From Fibrisoma limi BUZ 3 (lineage in GTDB: Bacteria > Bacteroidota > Bacteroidia > Cytophagales > Spirosomataceae): a stretch of DNA of 64,000 nucleotides. Numbering within the stretch: the first letter of the stretch is position 1; the number at the start of each line of letters is the position of its first letter. Where the stretch lies: NCBI RefSeq assembly GCF_000296815.2, contig NZ_CAIT01000007.1, forward strand, positions 1-64,000, written 5' to 3'. Made by a program: the position numbers and the translations under genes. Positions 1-8,464 of this stretch are shown piece by piece. Below the pieces are notes generated by a model, which was not told the origin of the DNA, did not search any database, and saw only the letters and a list, made by a program, of their open reading frames with translations.

Positions 1-65
1 CAACGCCCCCCCGCAGGTGCTCAAGGGCTGGGTGTAGCTCATCCGGGATGGTGTATCGATGAGAT

Positions 66-176
66 AGGAAGGAAGGGGGAGAAAGGAGGAAAGGGAGGAG
101 AGGAGGAAGGGGAATGCGCTAGTCAACCAGCAAGCACTCCCCTTCCTCCTCTCCTCCCTTTTCTCCCTTCCTCCTT
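66..176. repeat. Polypurine/polypyrimidine inverted repeat
   Basis: The left half is almost pure A/G (66-113) and the right half almost pure C/T (138-176). The arms are imperfect complements around a 24-nt loop, so the transcript can fold into a long hairpin just past the yebC stop codon. It may end transcription of the minus-strand yebC gene. Two related elements lie at 10467-10562 and 21742-21807. Nothing that can be assigned to a gene is seen in bases 1-65. Confidence 0.75.
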
Positions 177-178
177 CT

Positions 179-892
179 TTACCGCATATTATGATAAACG
201 TTCTGCACATCGTCGTCTTCTTCGATGCGCTCGATTAGCTTCTCAACATCGGCAACTTCCTCGTCGGTCAGCTCTTTGTAATCGTTGGGAATCCGTTCGA
301 ATTCGGCCTGCTTAATCTCGTACCCCTTTTCTTCGAGGAACTTCTGAATAGCGCCGAAAGCCGTAAATTCGCCATAGATGACGTACTGATTGGTTTCTTC
401 GTCCAGTTCGACTTCTTCGCCCCCTACGTCAATCAGCTCGAACTCAAGCTCTTCCTGATCAACACCTTCGGCCGAAATTCGGAATACGCTTTTACGATCG
501 AACATAAAATCAAGCATCCCTTGTGTACCCAGGCTCCCTCCCAGTTTGTTGAGGTAGCTGCGGATGTTGGCAACCGTCCGGTTGTGGTTGTCTGTAGCGG
601 TTTCAATCACCAGGGCAATGCCGTGGGGCGCATAGGCTTCGTATACAATCTCTTTGTAATCCTCCTGCTCCTTCGACGATGCTTTCTTGATGGCCCGCTC
701 GACGTTATCCTTCGGCATGTTGGCCGCTTTGGCGTTCTGGATAACCGCCCGTAGCCGTCCGTTCGTATCGGGATCAGGACCGCCGTTCTTAACAGCAATC
801 ACAATATCTTTACCAATTCGGGTGAAGGTCTTGGCCATTTGACCCCACCGCTTCATTTTGCGCGCTTTCCGGTATTCAAACGCTCTTCCCAT
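179..892 (-). CDS. yebC: YebC/PmpR-family protein
   Basis: The 237-aa product matches the YebC/TACO1 family over its full length. It opens with MGRAFEYRKARK, and the central segment INKAK-like 'VIQNAKAANMPKDNVERAIKKAS' region is characteristic (residues about 50-73). The family was long annotated as transcriptional regulators, and recent work on relatives points to a role in relieving ribosome stalling. The protein is cytoplasmic and acidic at its C terminus. The start is the only ATG that gives the conserved N terminus. The gene stands alone, transcribed towards the polypurine hairpin at 66-176, which probably terminates it. Confidence 0.93.
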   Translation of the reverse strand: MGRAFEYRKARKMKRWGQMAKTFTRIGKDIVIAVKNGGPDPDTNGRLRAVIQNAKAANMPKDNVERAIKKASSKEQEDYKEIVYEAYAPHGIALVIETATDNHNRTVANIRSYLNKLGGSLGTQGMLDFMFDRKSVFRISAEGVDQEELEFELIDVGGEEVELDEETNQYVIYGEFTAFGAIQKFLEEKGYEIKQAEFERIPNDYKELTDEEVADVEKLIERIEEDDDVQNVYHNMR

Positions 893-976
893 TGTACTAA
901 AGGGTTTTCAGTTGACAGTTTTTGAGTTGTGATTTGGAGTTGTCGTTACATCAAGCAGACAACGACAAACCACAAA

Positions 977-2260
977 CTATATGGTTTGCTCAATTACGTC
1001 CGCATTCAGCACAGGCACATCCACCTGACCACGCAGCAAATCCTCGAATGTTTCGCGCTGCCGGATCAGATACGGCGTTCCGTCGTATACCAGCACCTCG
1101 GCAGGACGCACCCGTGAATTGTAGGTTGAGGCCATACTAAAGCCATAGGCACCCGCATTCTCAAACGATAGCACATCGCCGGGTCGAACCTCCGGCAGCG
1201 ACCGGTCGGTAGCAAACGTATCGGTTTCGCAGATATAGCCTACGACCGTGTACAGGCGCTCTGGTCCGGTCGGGTTCGATACGTTCCTGATGTGGTGGTA
1301 GGCGTCGTACATCATCGGGCGGATCAGGTGGTTGAGGCCCGAATCGACCTGCACGAACGTCCGTGACGGGTTTTCTTTTACGACGTTAACGCCCACCAGC
1401 AGGTGACCGCTCTCGCTCACCAGCAGTTTACCCGGCTCAAAGCAAAGCTCCAGTTCACGGCCGTAGCGTTCGCAGAACGCCCGGAACGCCGAAGAAACCT
1501 TAGCGCCCAGATCGGCCAGGTCGGTGGCATAATCGCCCGGATGATACGGCACTTTGAAGCCGCTTCCGAAATCAATGAAGCGCAGGTTCGGATAATCAGC
1601 GGCCATGTCGAACAGCACGTCGGCAATCTTCAGGAACGTATTGCCGTCTTTGAAGTCCGATCCGGTATGGATGTGCAGTCCTACGACCGGAATGTTATAC
1701 TGCTCGATGAGCCCTTTGATCTGCACCCGGTAGTCGTTCGGAATACCAAATTTGGAATCGCCGTGGCCGGTCTGAATCTTGAAGTTCCCGCCTTCCGCAA
1801 TGCTCGGATTGATCCGTAGGGCAATGGGGTACTGACTGCCGTAGGTCTGGCCGATCTGCTCCAGCAGAGGCAGACTGTCGACGTTCAGTTGTAGCCCCAT
1901 CCCGATTGCTTCCTGGATTTCGGACCAGGCATTACCGCTCGGGGTGTACATAATCTGCGTCGGCTCAAACCCGGCCAGCAAAGCCAGTCGTCCTTCGTTG
2001 ACCGAAACAACCTCCACATCGATTCCCTGCTGCCGCATAAGTTTCAGGATGGACAGGTTCGTCAGTGCTTTGGCCGCGTACTTTATTTTGAGATTAACTC
2101 CGCGGAACGAAGTCCGGAGCAAGCTGATTTTTTCGATAATTTTGTCGGCATCGTACACATAGAGTGGCAGGCCAAACTGGTCGGCAATCTGTAGTACGTC
2201 AACGCCCTGAATCTGATAGCGGCCCGTCGTAGTTGCCGAGCCTTGATTGTCAATATGCAT
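977..2260 (-). CDS. lysA: Diaminopimelate decarboxylase
   Basis: The enzyme removes CO2 from meso-diaminopimelate to give L-lysine, the last step of lysine synthesis. It is a PLP enzyme of the fold-III alanine racemase/decarboxylase type. At 427 aa it has usual family length. Visible signatures are the PLP lysine in KYAAKALTN (K64), the HIHTGSD segment (196-202), GSGF (232-235), EPGK (275-278) and the active-site CETDTF (344-349). The start at MHIDNQ fits the family N terminus. It is divergent from the PhoD-like gene that begins 41 bases beyond its start, so the two promoters lie in a very short shared gap. Confidence 0.95.
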   Translation of the reverse strand: MHIDNQGSATTTGRYQIQGVDVLQIADQFGLPLYVYDADKIIEKISLLRTSFRGVNLKIKYAAKALTNLSILKLMRQQGIDVEVVSVNEGRLALLAGFEPTQIMYTPSGNAWSEIQEAIGMGLQLNVDSLPLLEQIGQTYGSQYPIALRINPSIAEGGNFKIQTGHGDSKFGIPNDYRVQIKGLIEQYNIPVVGLHIHTGSDFKDGNTFLKIADVLFDMAADYPNLRFIDFGSGFKVPYHPGDYATDLADLGAKVSSAFRAFCERYGRELELCFEPGKLLVSESGHLLVGVNVVKENPSRTFVQVDSGLNHLIRPMMYDAYHHIRNVSNPTGPERLYTVVGYICETDTFATDRSLPEVRPGDVLSFENAGAYGFSMASTYNSRVRPAEVLVYDGTPYLIRQRETFEDLLRGQVDVPVLNADVIEQTI

Positions 2261-2301
2261 GGTTCATGAAACGAACCGCAAAATTACTTTATCTTTCTCC
2301 C

Positions 2302-3705
2302 ATGTACAAAATTAGCCGCGTACTCTTGTTGTTGATTTGGTGGATCGTAGCGGTAAGTCTGTCGTTTGGGCAGGTACCACCCAAAGCAGCATCGACGACC
2401 AGTGCCACATCCCGGCCCTCCCAGTCCGGAACTATCCAGTCCGGGACCATCCAGTCTGGGCCGATGGTGGGCTACTCCGAAATGCGGGAAGTCATGCTCT
2501 GGGTACAAACCAAACAGCCCGCCCGCGTCCAGATTCGCTACTACGAACCGGGTAATCCAACGCAGGCGCGTCTCACCAACGAAGTCAGGACGGAGGCCAA
2601 AACGGCTTTTACAGCCCACCTGCTCGCCGATCAGGTGGAACCCGGCAAAAAGTACGCGTACGACGTGTTGATCGAGGGCCGAAAGGCGAGCCTGCCCTAC
2701 CCGACTCAGTTCCAAACCCAAAACCTGTGGCAGTGGCGGACCGATCCCCCGGCGTTTCGGTTCGGCGTCGGAAGCTGCACGTACGTCAACGAACCGGCCG
2801 TTGACCGCCCCGGGACGCCCTACGGCGACGGCTACGAAATCTTCACGGCGCTGGCCGCTCAGAAACCGGATTTCATGCTCTGGACCGGCGACAATACGTA
2901 TACCCGCGAAGTGGACTGGAATTCCCGCACGGGTGTCCTGCGCCGGTATACCCACACCCGGTCGCTGCCCGAAATGCAGCCGCTGCTGGCCGCTTCCCAC
3001 AACTACGCCATCTGGGACGATCACGATTACGGCCCCAACGATTCGGACCGTAGCTACTGGATTAAACCGGTTACCCTCGAAGCCTTCAAACTGTTCTGGG
3101 CGAACCCTAATTTCATCTTTGACGAGGGTTGCACCGGTACGTTCTTCTGGCAGGATTGCCAGTTTTTTCTGCTCGACGACCGCACGTTCCGCGCCCCCAA
3201 TGAGATGCCCGATGGACCGGAAAAAGTGTATTTTGGACAGAAGCAGCTCACCTGGCTGATCGACGCCCTTCGCTTCAGCCGCGCTACGTTCAAGTTCATC
3301 GTAACGGGTGGACAGGTCATCAATCCAGTGAAAGCGTTTGAGAATTACTCGATGTACGGCACCGAACGCGACCAGTTGCTCAAAGCCATCGCCGACGCCA
3401 ACATTCCGGGGGTGCTGTTCATCACCGGCGACCGCCATCATACGATTGTGCATAAACTGGATCGGCCCGGTACGTATCCCCTCTACGACCTGACCATTTC
3501 GCCCCTGACATCCGGCCCATCGAAACCACGTCCCGACGAACTACAGCAGCCTACCTTCGTAGACGGCACCCTCGTAACCGACCGTAACTTCGGCCTGTTC
3601 AGCGTCAGCGGCCCACTGAAAGACCGGGTGCTGACCATCGACGTATACGACCAGAAGGGGACGAAGCGCTGGAACCGGACCATTCGCGCCAGTGAGCTGA
3701 AGTGA
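2302..3705 (+). CDS. PhoD-like metallophosphatase, exported
   Basis: This is a 467-aa member of the alkaline phosphatase D (PhoD) family of metal-dependent phosphoesterases. I chose the ATG at 2302, not the upstream one at 2233, because it puts a signal peptide (MYKISRVLLLLIWWIVAVSLSFG) at the N terminus. The upstream version also overlaps the lysA start. A Thr/Ser/Gln-rich linker with repeats of SGTIQ follows, then an N-terminal beta domain. The catalytic domain shows GSCTYVNE, FMLWTGDNTY, AIWDDHDYGPND and TGDRHHT, which carry the metal ligands. Substrate is unknown. A near-consensus -7 box (TATCTTTC) lies just before the start, suggesting a very short leader. Confidence 0.88.
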   Translation: MYKISRVLLLLIWWIVAVSLSFGQVPPKAASTTSATSRPSQSGTIQSGTIQSGPMVGYSEMREVMLWVQTKQPARVQIRYYEPGNPTQARLTNEVRTEAKTAFTAHLLADQVEPGKKYAYDVLIEGRKASLPYPTQFQTQNLWQWRTDPPAFRFGVGSCTYVNEPAVDRPGTPYGDGYEIFTALAAQKPDFMLWTGDNTYTREVDWNSRTGVLRRYTHTRSLPEMQPLLAASHNYAIWDDHDYGPNDSDRSYWIKPVTLEAFKLFWANPNFIFDEGCTGTFFWQDCQFFLLDDRTFRAPNEMPDGPEKVYFGQKQLTWLIDALRFSRATFKFIVTGGQVINPVKAFENYSMYGTERDQLLKAIADANIPGVLFITGDRHHTIVHKLDRPGTYPLYDLTISPLTSGPSKPRPDELQQPTFVDGTLVTDRNFGLFSVSGPLKDRVLTIDVYDQKGTKRWNRTIRASELK

Positions 3706-3768
3706 GGCCGATGCTACGGTATCTCTGTTATCAGCCTGTGCGACTTACAAAAGCTACTACCAATTACC

Positions 3769-4497
3769 ATGAATCTACAACGTTTCCCTGACCACAATAC
3801 CTTATCCCAACACGCAGCCGAACGGATTGCCGCTATCATCCGCAAAAAACCGGACGCCATCATCTGCCTGGCCTCAGGCGATACCCCCATCGAAACCTAT
3901 CGGCGGTTTGTCGCGCTGGTGCAGGCCGGAGCGGTCGATGTGAGCCGGTGTACGTTCGTTGGTCTCGACGAGTGGGTAGGCTTCGGACCGGACGACATGG
4001 GTAGCTGCTCGTATTACGTGTACCGCGACCTGCTGACGCCCCTGGCGCTCCGCCCCGAGCAGATCTACTATTTCAACGCTAAAGCCGACGATCTCCTGGC
4101 TGAGTGCGAACGCATCGACCGCGTTATTCTGGAGCGAGGTGGTCTGGATCTCCTGCTGGTCGGAATGGGCATGAATGGCCATATTGCCCTGAATGAGCCG
4201 GGGACGCCCTTTACCAACTACTGCCACGTGGTCGAACTGGCCGAAACCACCAAAACCGTAGGTCAGAAGTATTTCGCCGAGGAAACAACCCTTACGCAGG
4301 GCATCACCATCGGGCTGCGCCACCTGACCGAAGCCCACGAGGTGATTTTGCTGGTGAGCGGTGCCCAAAAAGCCCCCATGCTACATCAGGCCCTGACCGG
4401 CCCCGTAACGGAGGAAGTTCCGGCCAGCATCATGCAGACCCACTCCAACGCCTACGTCTGGGTTGACGAAGCCGCCGGGAGTCAGCTTCCGGCTTGA
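3769..4497 (+). CDS. nagB: Glucosamine-6-phosphate deaminase-type isomerase
   Basis: The family converts glucosamine-6-phosphate to fructose-6-phosphate and ammonia, feeding amino-sugar carbon into glycolysis. The 242-aa product shows SGDTP (36-40) for phosphate binding, LDEW (66-69) with the base Asp, and GMGMNGHIALNEPGT (132-146) with the catalytic His/Glu region. The length fits the short Gram-positive-like NagB group, without the allosteric C-terminal extension of the E. coli enzyme. 6-Phosphogluconolactonase is a fold relative, but the LDEW and NGHIALNE motifs favour NagB. The gene symbol is by family and not proven. It lies 63 bases after the PhoD-like gene and ends at a strong terminator. 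Confidence 0.85.
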   Translation: MNLQRFPDHNTLSQHAAERIAAIIRKKPDAIICLASGDTPIETYRRFVALVQAGAVDVSRCTFVGLDEWVGFGPDDMGSCSYYVYRDLLTPLALRPEQIYYFNAKADDLLAECERIDRVILERGGLDLLLVGMGMNGHIALNEPGTPFTNYCHVVELAETTKTVGQKYFAEETTLTQGITIGLRHLTEAHEVILLVSGAQKAPMLHQALTGPVTEEVPASIMQTHSNAYVWVDEAAGSQLPA

Positions 4498-4500
4498 ACT

Positions 4501-4528
4501 AAAAAACCGGCCAGGTGGCCGGTTTTTT
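4501..4528. terminator. Strong intrinsic terminator
   Basis: Perfect 13-bp arms (AAAAAACCGGCCA and its complement) are separated by two bases, with an A run on one side and a T run on the other. It can serve both the nagB-like gene and the convergent DUF2911 gene. Confidence 0.88.
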
Positions 4529-4557
4529 AGTAATGATTACTACGTTTGGTCTTTTTA

Positions 4558-5085
4558 CTACGACTGGCCGTGCTTTTGTACGGGTACTGACACCGTCATG
4601 TTATCCCAGGCAATGGTTATGCTGCTGTTCGCGGGCGTAATGGTCAGTTTCTCGATAGGCGTTTTAGCCGCCGATACCGGCACTTTCACCTGAGCGACGT
4701 CACTGCCTTTGATTTTATCATAATCATAGGCGCCCCATTGCCCCAGCGTGCTGTTCAGAATGACTGTCCACTCCTTCTCGTTGGGAATCGTATAAAGCGT
4801 ATACGTACCGGCTTTTACCATTTTACCGCCAAACATTACGTCATTCTTAAACGTAATCTCAGTAGCTTCATTAGCGCCTGTCCGCCATACTTTACCGTAC
4901 TTTTCCAGACCTTTATCACCAAAAATTACCCGTCCCCGCTTCGACGGCTGACCATAAGCAACTTTGATGGATCTGTCAGGACTTTCGGTAGTCACACGTG
5001 GACTCATGGGGGGCTTTTTTTCCTGAGCCTGTGCCATGGATACCATTGCAAACAGGATAATCAGAAAGGCACTGATCTTTTTCAT
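4558..5085 (-). CDS. DUF2911 protein, exported
   Basis: The 175-aa product has a clear signal peptide (MKKISAFLIILFAMVSMAQA) followed by a DUF2911 domain, a family common in Bacteroidota and of unknown function. Recognisable parts are VAYGQPSKRGR, WRTGANEATEI and AGTYTLYTIPNEKEWTVILN. The start at 5085 was preferred over the longer reading frame (5127) because it places the signal sequence at the N terminus. It is expected in the periplasm or outer-membrane compartment. It is convergent with the nagB-like gene and divergent from the acyl-CoA dehydrogenase. Confidence 0.85.
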   Translation of the reverse strand: MKKISAFLIILFAMVSMAQAQEKKPPMSPRVTTESPDRSIKVAYGQPSKRGRVIFGDKGLEKYGKVWRTGANEATEITFKNDVMFGGKMVKAGTYTLYTIPNEKEWTVILNSTLGQWGAYDYDKIKGSDVAQVKVPVSAAKTPIEKLTITPANSSITIAWDNMTVSVPVQKHGQS

Positions 5086-5234
5086 ACGTACGAATTGGTT
5101 TTGTAAGTATCGTTGAATACGACACAAAGTAAACGATAGTTTTTGGTGTCCAATATAAATAACAAGCAGATTTACTGTATTTTTACTGACTAATGGTATG
5201 CATGCATACCACTTTCCTCAACCGTTCTGTCCAT

Positions 5235-7028
5235 ATGGCAACTACTTATTTTAGCAAACGTAATCTGCAGTTTCTGCTCCACGAAGTCTTTCGGGCTGAG
5301 GAACTGACTCAATATGAGTACTTCAGTGCCCATGATCGGGAGACCTTCAATCTGGCTCTGGACTCGGCAACCTACATTGCCGACACCCTCATGCATCCAT
5401 ATCTGAAGGAGATTGACAAGAACCAGCCGGAGCTCAAAAACGGCCAGGTGACGGTGCATCCAAAAATCAAAGAATACCTCAAAGCCATGGGCGATGCCGG
5501 CCTGATTGGCGCCGGATTCTCCTTCGAACACGGCGGGCAACAGCTACCGGAACTGATCAGTTCCAGCATTGGCTTCATCCTGATGGCGGCCAATAACGGC
5601 ATGATGTACACCGGCCTCACATCGGGGGCGGCTCACCTCATCACGTCATTTGGTTCGCCGGCGTTGCAGGCAGCGTACGTACCCAACATGCTGGCCGGTA
5701 CGTGGCAGGGCACTATGGCCCTTACCGAACCGCAGGCAGGCTCCTCTCTATCCGACGTTGTTACGACCGCTTATCCGCAACCCGATGGCACTTTCAAGAT
5801 CAAGGGGCAGAAAGTTTTTATTTCGGCCGGCGACCACGATGCCACCGATAACATCATTCACCTGATGCTGGCCCGCATCGAAGGAGCACCCAAGGGGACT
5901 AAGGGTATTTCGCTGTTTGTGGTACCGAAATACCGGCTCGACGGCACCGATAACGACGTTACGTCAACGGGGATTTACCACAAAATGGGTCAGCACGGGG
6001 TTCCGGCCATGCACCTGACGATGGGTGAGCACGACGATTGCGTCGGTTACCTTGTCGGTGAGCCGCACCACGGGTTGCCGTATATGTTCCAGATGATGAA
6101 CGAGGCCCGGATTGGGGTGGGTATGACAGCCGCAGCCATCGCTACGGCGGCTTATCACGCGGCCCTTCAGTACGCCAGAGAACGGCCGCAAAGCCGTCGG
6201 CTGAACGAAAAGAGCCAGCTTGACAGTCCGCAAACGCCCATCATCAACCACCCCGACGTTCGGCGGATGCTGCTGTTTCAGAAAGCCGTTACCGAAGGAG
6301 CCCTGTCGCTGCTGCTCGAAGCGGCCCGGCTCTACGACATCAGCCAGGTAGCCGAGGGCGAAGAGAAAGAAAACGCCTTCCTGCTGCTCGACCTGCTGAT
6401 GCCGATGGCCAAATCATACCCCTCGGAGATGGGCGTTCAGTCGGTGAGTCAGAGTGTGCAGACGTTTGGCGGGTACGGCTACACGGAAGATTTTCCGGTG
6501 GAACAGCTTTACCGCGACATTCGCATTACACCCATCTACGAGGGCACAACGGGCATTCAGGCACAGGACCTGCTGGGTCGGAAGATGACTATGAAGGGCG
6601 GCAAGGCTCCGCAGTTGCTATTCGCCGAAATAAGCAAAACCATTGCTGAAGCTGGTACGTTCGACGATCTGAAGCCGTACGCCGACCAGCTCACGGCCGA
6701 GTTGAAACGAACACAGGACGTTATGATAGCCCTGATGCCTCACGCACAGCAGGGAAATATCGAACGCTACCTGTCCGACGCTACGTTGTTCCTCGAACTG
6801 ATGGGTATCGTAGTCGTAGCCTGGCAGTGGCTGAAGCAGGCTGTCGTGGCAAAACAGGCCCTCCTCACCCAGAATCCACAGGGCGACGAACTGGCCTTTT
6901 ACGAAGGCAAAATTCACACAATGAAGTTTTTCTTCCACTACGAAGTACCCAAAACGCTGGGACTTGCCGTTCGGCTGAAAGATACGGAAGTGCTGACAAT
7001 CGTGTCGGAGAAAGAGCTGGCGCTCTAG
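5235..7028 (+). CDS. Acyl-CoA dehydrogenase with C-terminal extension
   Basis: A 597-aa FAD enzyme that oxidises acyl-CoA to trans-2-enoyl-CoA in fatty acid breakdown. The N-terminal, middle and C-terminal acyl-CoA dehydrogenase domains are in order: TEPQAGSSLSDV is the middle-domain flavin contact, and FGGYGYTEDFPVEQLYRD followed by YEGTTGIQAQDLLGRK carries the catalytic-base region. About 130 further residues form the extra C-terminal domain seen in large members of the family. The ATG at 5235 (MATTYFSKRN) is preferred, since the 14 upstream residues do not look like the family. It is probably a single-gene unit closed by the terminator at 7035-7081. Confidence 0.92.
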   Translation: MATTYFSKRNLQFLLHEVFRAEELTQYEYFSAHDRETFNLALDSATYIADTLMHPYLKEIDKNQPELKNGQVTVHPKIKEYLKAMGDAGLIGAGFSFEHGGQQLPELISSSIGFILMAANNGMMYTGLTSGAAHLITSFGSPALQAAYVPNMLAGTWQGTMALTEPQAGSSLSDVVTTAYPQPDGTFKIKGQKVFISAGDHDATDNIIHLMLARIEGAPKGTKGISLFVVPKYRLDGTDNDVTSTGIYHKMGQHGVPAMHLTMGEHDDCVGYLVGEPHHGLPYMFQMMNEARIGVGMTAAAIATAAYHAALQYARERPQSRRLNEKSQLDSPQTPIINHPDVRRMLLFQKAVTEGALSLLLEAARLYDISQVAEGEEKENAFLLLDLLMPMAKSYPSEMGVQSVSQSVQTFGGYGYTEDFPVEQLYRDIRITPIYEGTTGIQAQDLLGRKMTMKGGKAPQLLFAEISKTIAEAGTFDDLKPYADQLTAELKRTQDVMIALMPHAQQGNIERYLSDATLFLELMGIVVVAWQWLKQAVVAKQALLTQNPQGDELAFYEGKIHTMKFFFHYEVPKTLGLAVRLKDTEVLTIVSEKELAL

Positions 7029-7034
7029 GTAATT

Positions 7035-7081
7035 AAATCAACCGTAAAGGCTTTTTCAATAAGAGCCTTTACGGTTGATTT
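7035..7081. terminator. Intrinsic terminator, 18-bp stem
   Basis: Perfect arms at 7035-7052 and 7064-7081 surround an 11-base loop, directly after the acyl-CoA dehydrogenase stop codon. Confidence 0.9.
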
Positions 7082-7147
7082 AACCAGGCATAACAGCAGG
7101 TTATTGGGCATTCTATACTTTTAATCGGTCGCATGCTGATAACCTTG

Positions 7148-7155
7148 TACCTTTG
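7148..7155 (+). promoter_or_regulatory. Bacteroidota -7 box upstream of YheT gene
   Basis: TACCTTTG matches TANNTTTG and lies 24 bases before the chosen start at 7180. No convincing TTG -33 element is seen at the right distance, so this is a partial match. Confidence 0.5.
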
Positions 7156-7179
7156 CAGTTTAGTCAACTGCGTTGTCGA

Positions 7180-8271
7180 ATGCCCTTGATTACTCCATCG
7201 AGTTATCAGCCACCGGCCCGGCTTTGGAACGGCCACCTGCAAACGATTGCTCCCTCCTTGTTCCGCAAGGTTACGGTTTCCTACACCCGCGAACGTATCG
7301 ACACGCCCGACGATGATTTTCTGGATCTGGACTGGGCTGAGGGTTTGGGGCGTGGGGCTGGGGGTAATAGGCATGGAGCTGAAGGCATGGGGCTTAGGGC
7401 GAGGGAGGCAGCGTATGAAGGCATAAGCTCTGTGTCCCAGGCCCCACTCTCAAAACCGCCCTTGGCCATCCTCTCCCACGGTCTCGAAGGCGACACGACC
7501 CGGCCGTATCTGGCGGGCATGGTTCGGCATTTGACCCAGAACGGCTTCGACTGTCTGGCGTGGCACTACCGCTCGTGCAGTGGCGAACTCAATCGGCAGG
7601 CCCGGTTCTACCACATCGGCGAAACAAGCGATCTGGATATTGTCATTCAGTACGCCCTCAGCAAAGGGTATACGACGATGTATCTGGTCGGTTTCAGCGC
7701 AGGCGGCAACGTAACGCTCAAATACCTCGGTGAGCGGGGCGAAACGGTACATCCGGCCATTCAACGAGCCGTCGTGTTTTCGGTACCACTGGACCTGATC
7801 ACCGCCACCAAACGACTCGAAACCTGGGATAGCCTCATTTACAACTACCGATTCAGCCGGACGCTCAAGCGTAAGGTGTTCGAGAAAGCCAGGGTGATGC
7901 CGGATAAAATCAACATCAACGGCTTACGAAAAGCCCGGACCGTACGTGAATTTGACGATCTGATCACGGCCCCGCTCCACGGCTTTCGGGACGTAACTGA
8001 TTACTACACCCGCAATAGTTCGCTGCAATTTGTATCGAAGATTACCGTACCGACGCTCATTGTCAACGCCCGGAATGACCCGTTTCTGTCGCCCGAGTGT
8101 TTTCCGGAACAACTGGCGCGGGAACTACCAAACGTATGGATGGAGTTTCCACAGCAGGGCGGCCACTGTGGCTTCCCCCCAAAGACCGGCGGCATTAGCG
8201 GTACGTACTGGTCGGAAGAGCGGGCCGTATCGTTTCTGAAGCAGCCAGTGGAACCAGATATCGTTCCGTGA
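7180..8271 (+). CDS. YheT-family alpha/beta hydrolase with in-frame insert
   Basis: The 363-aa product belongs to the YheT/EMB8-like hydrolases, thought to act on esters; the true substrate is unknown. Landmarks are the N-terminal WNGHLQTI, the oxyanion/HG region SHGLEGDTTRPYL, the nucleophile elbow GFSAGGN and a late GGHCGF with the catalytic His. I took the ATG at 7180 (MPLITPSSYQPP) because earlier residues do not match the family. Between LDLDWAE and PLAILSHG there are about 38 extra Gly/Ala/Arg-rich residues (bases 7341-7457). Most relatives go directly from one to the other, so this looks like an inserted repeat, reported separately. Confidence 0.88.
   Translation: MPLITPSSYQPPARLWNGHLQTIAPSLFRKVTVSYTRERIDTPDDDFLDLDWAEGLGRGAGGNRHGAEGMGLRAREAAYEGISSVSQAPLSKPPLAILSHGLEGDTTRPYLAGMVRHLTQNGFDCLAWHYRSCSGELNRQARFYHIGETSDLDIVIQYALSKGYTTMYLVGFSAGGNVTLKYLGERGETVHPAIQRAVVFSVPLDLITATKRLETWDSLIYNYRFSRTLKRKVFEKARVMPDKININGLRKARTVREFDDLITAPLHGFRDVTDYYTRNSSLQFVSKITVPTLIVNARNDPFLSPECFPEQLARELPNVWMEFPQQGGHCGFPPKTGGISGTYWSEERAVSFLKQPVEPDIVP
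7341..7457. repeat. G-rich palindrome-like insert within the YheT gene
   Basis: This stretch keeps the reading frame but differs sharply in composition from the gene around it: G-rich on the left, C-rich on the right. The ends are imperfect inverted copies (7341-7362 against 7436-7457). Inside, AGGCATGGRGCT occurs twice, at 7369-7380 and 7383-7394. It resembles the intergenic hairpins elsewhere in the window. Confidence 0.55.
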
Positions 8272-8375
8272 TCAGCACCCGACTATGGCGTGGTTACGTA
8301 TCATACAAACCCGCCACATTCCGGTTCATGATTACTTTGGTATCGATTATGAGATTATTTGGCGAATTATAACCG

Positions 8376-8383
8376 TACCTTTG
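8376..8383 (+). promoter_or_regulatory. -7 box of the serine biosynthesis unit
   Basis: TACCTTTG lies about 80 bases before the SerB-SerA start, with a TTTGG further upstream (8358-8362) as a possible but closely spaced -33 element. Confidence 0.5.
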
Positions 8384-8464
8384 CCTCCACTTCAACAAAC
8401 TATCGGACAGATATTAAAAAGAGTCGCCTGACGACTCAGTTGTTGAATCAGCCTGAATACTACT

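Noticed and set aside
2-37. Short plus-strand reading frame ending TAG that could be the last codons of a gene outside the window
   Set aside because: Only 11 codons are visible, too few to support a gene call.
2284-3453. Long minus-strand open frame (389 aa) over the PhoD gene
   Set aside because: It lies wholly opposite a recognised enzyme, has shadow-like His/Arg/Gly/Val composition and no family features.
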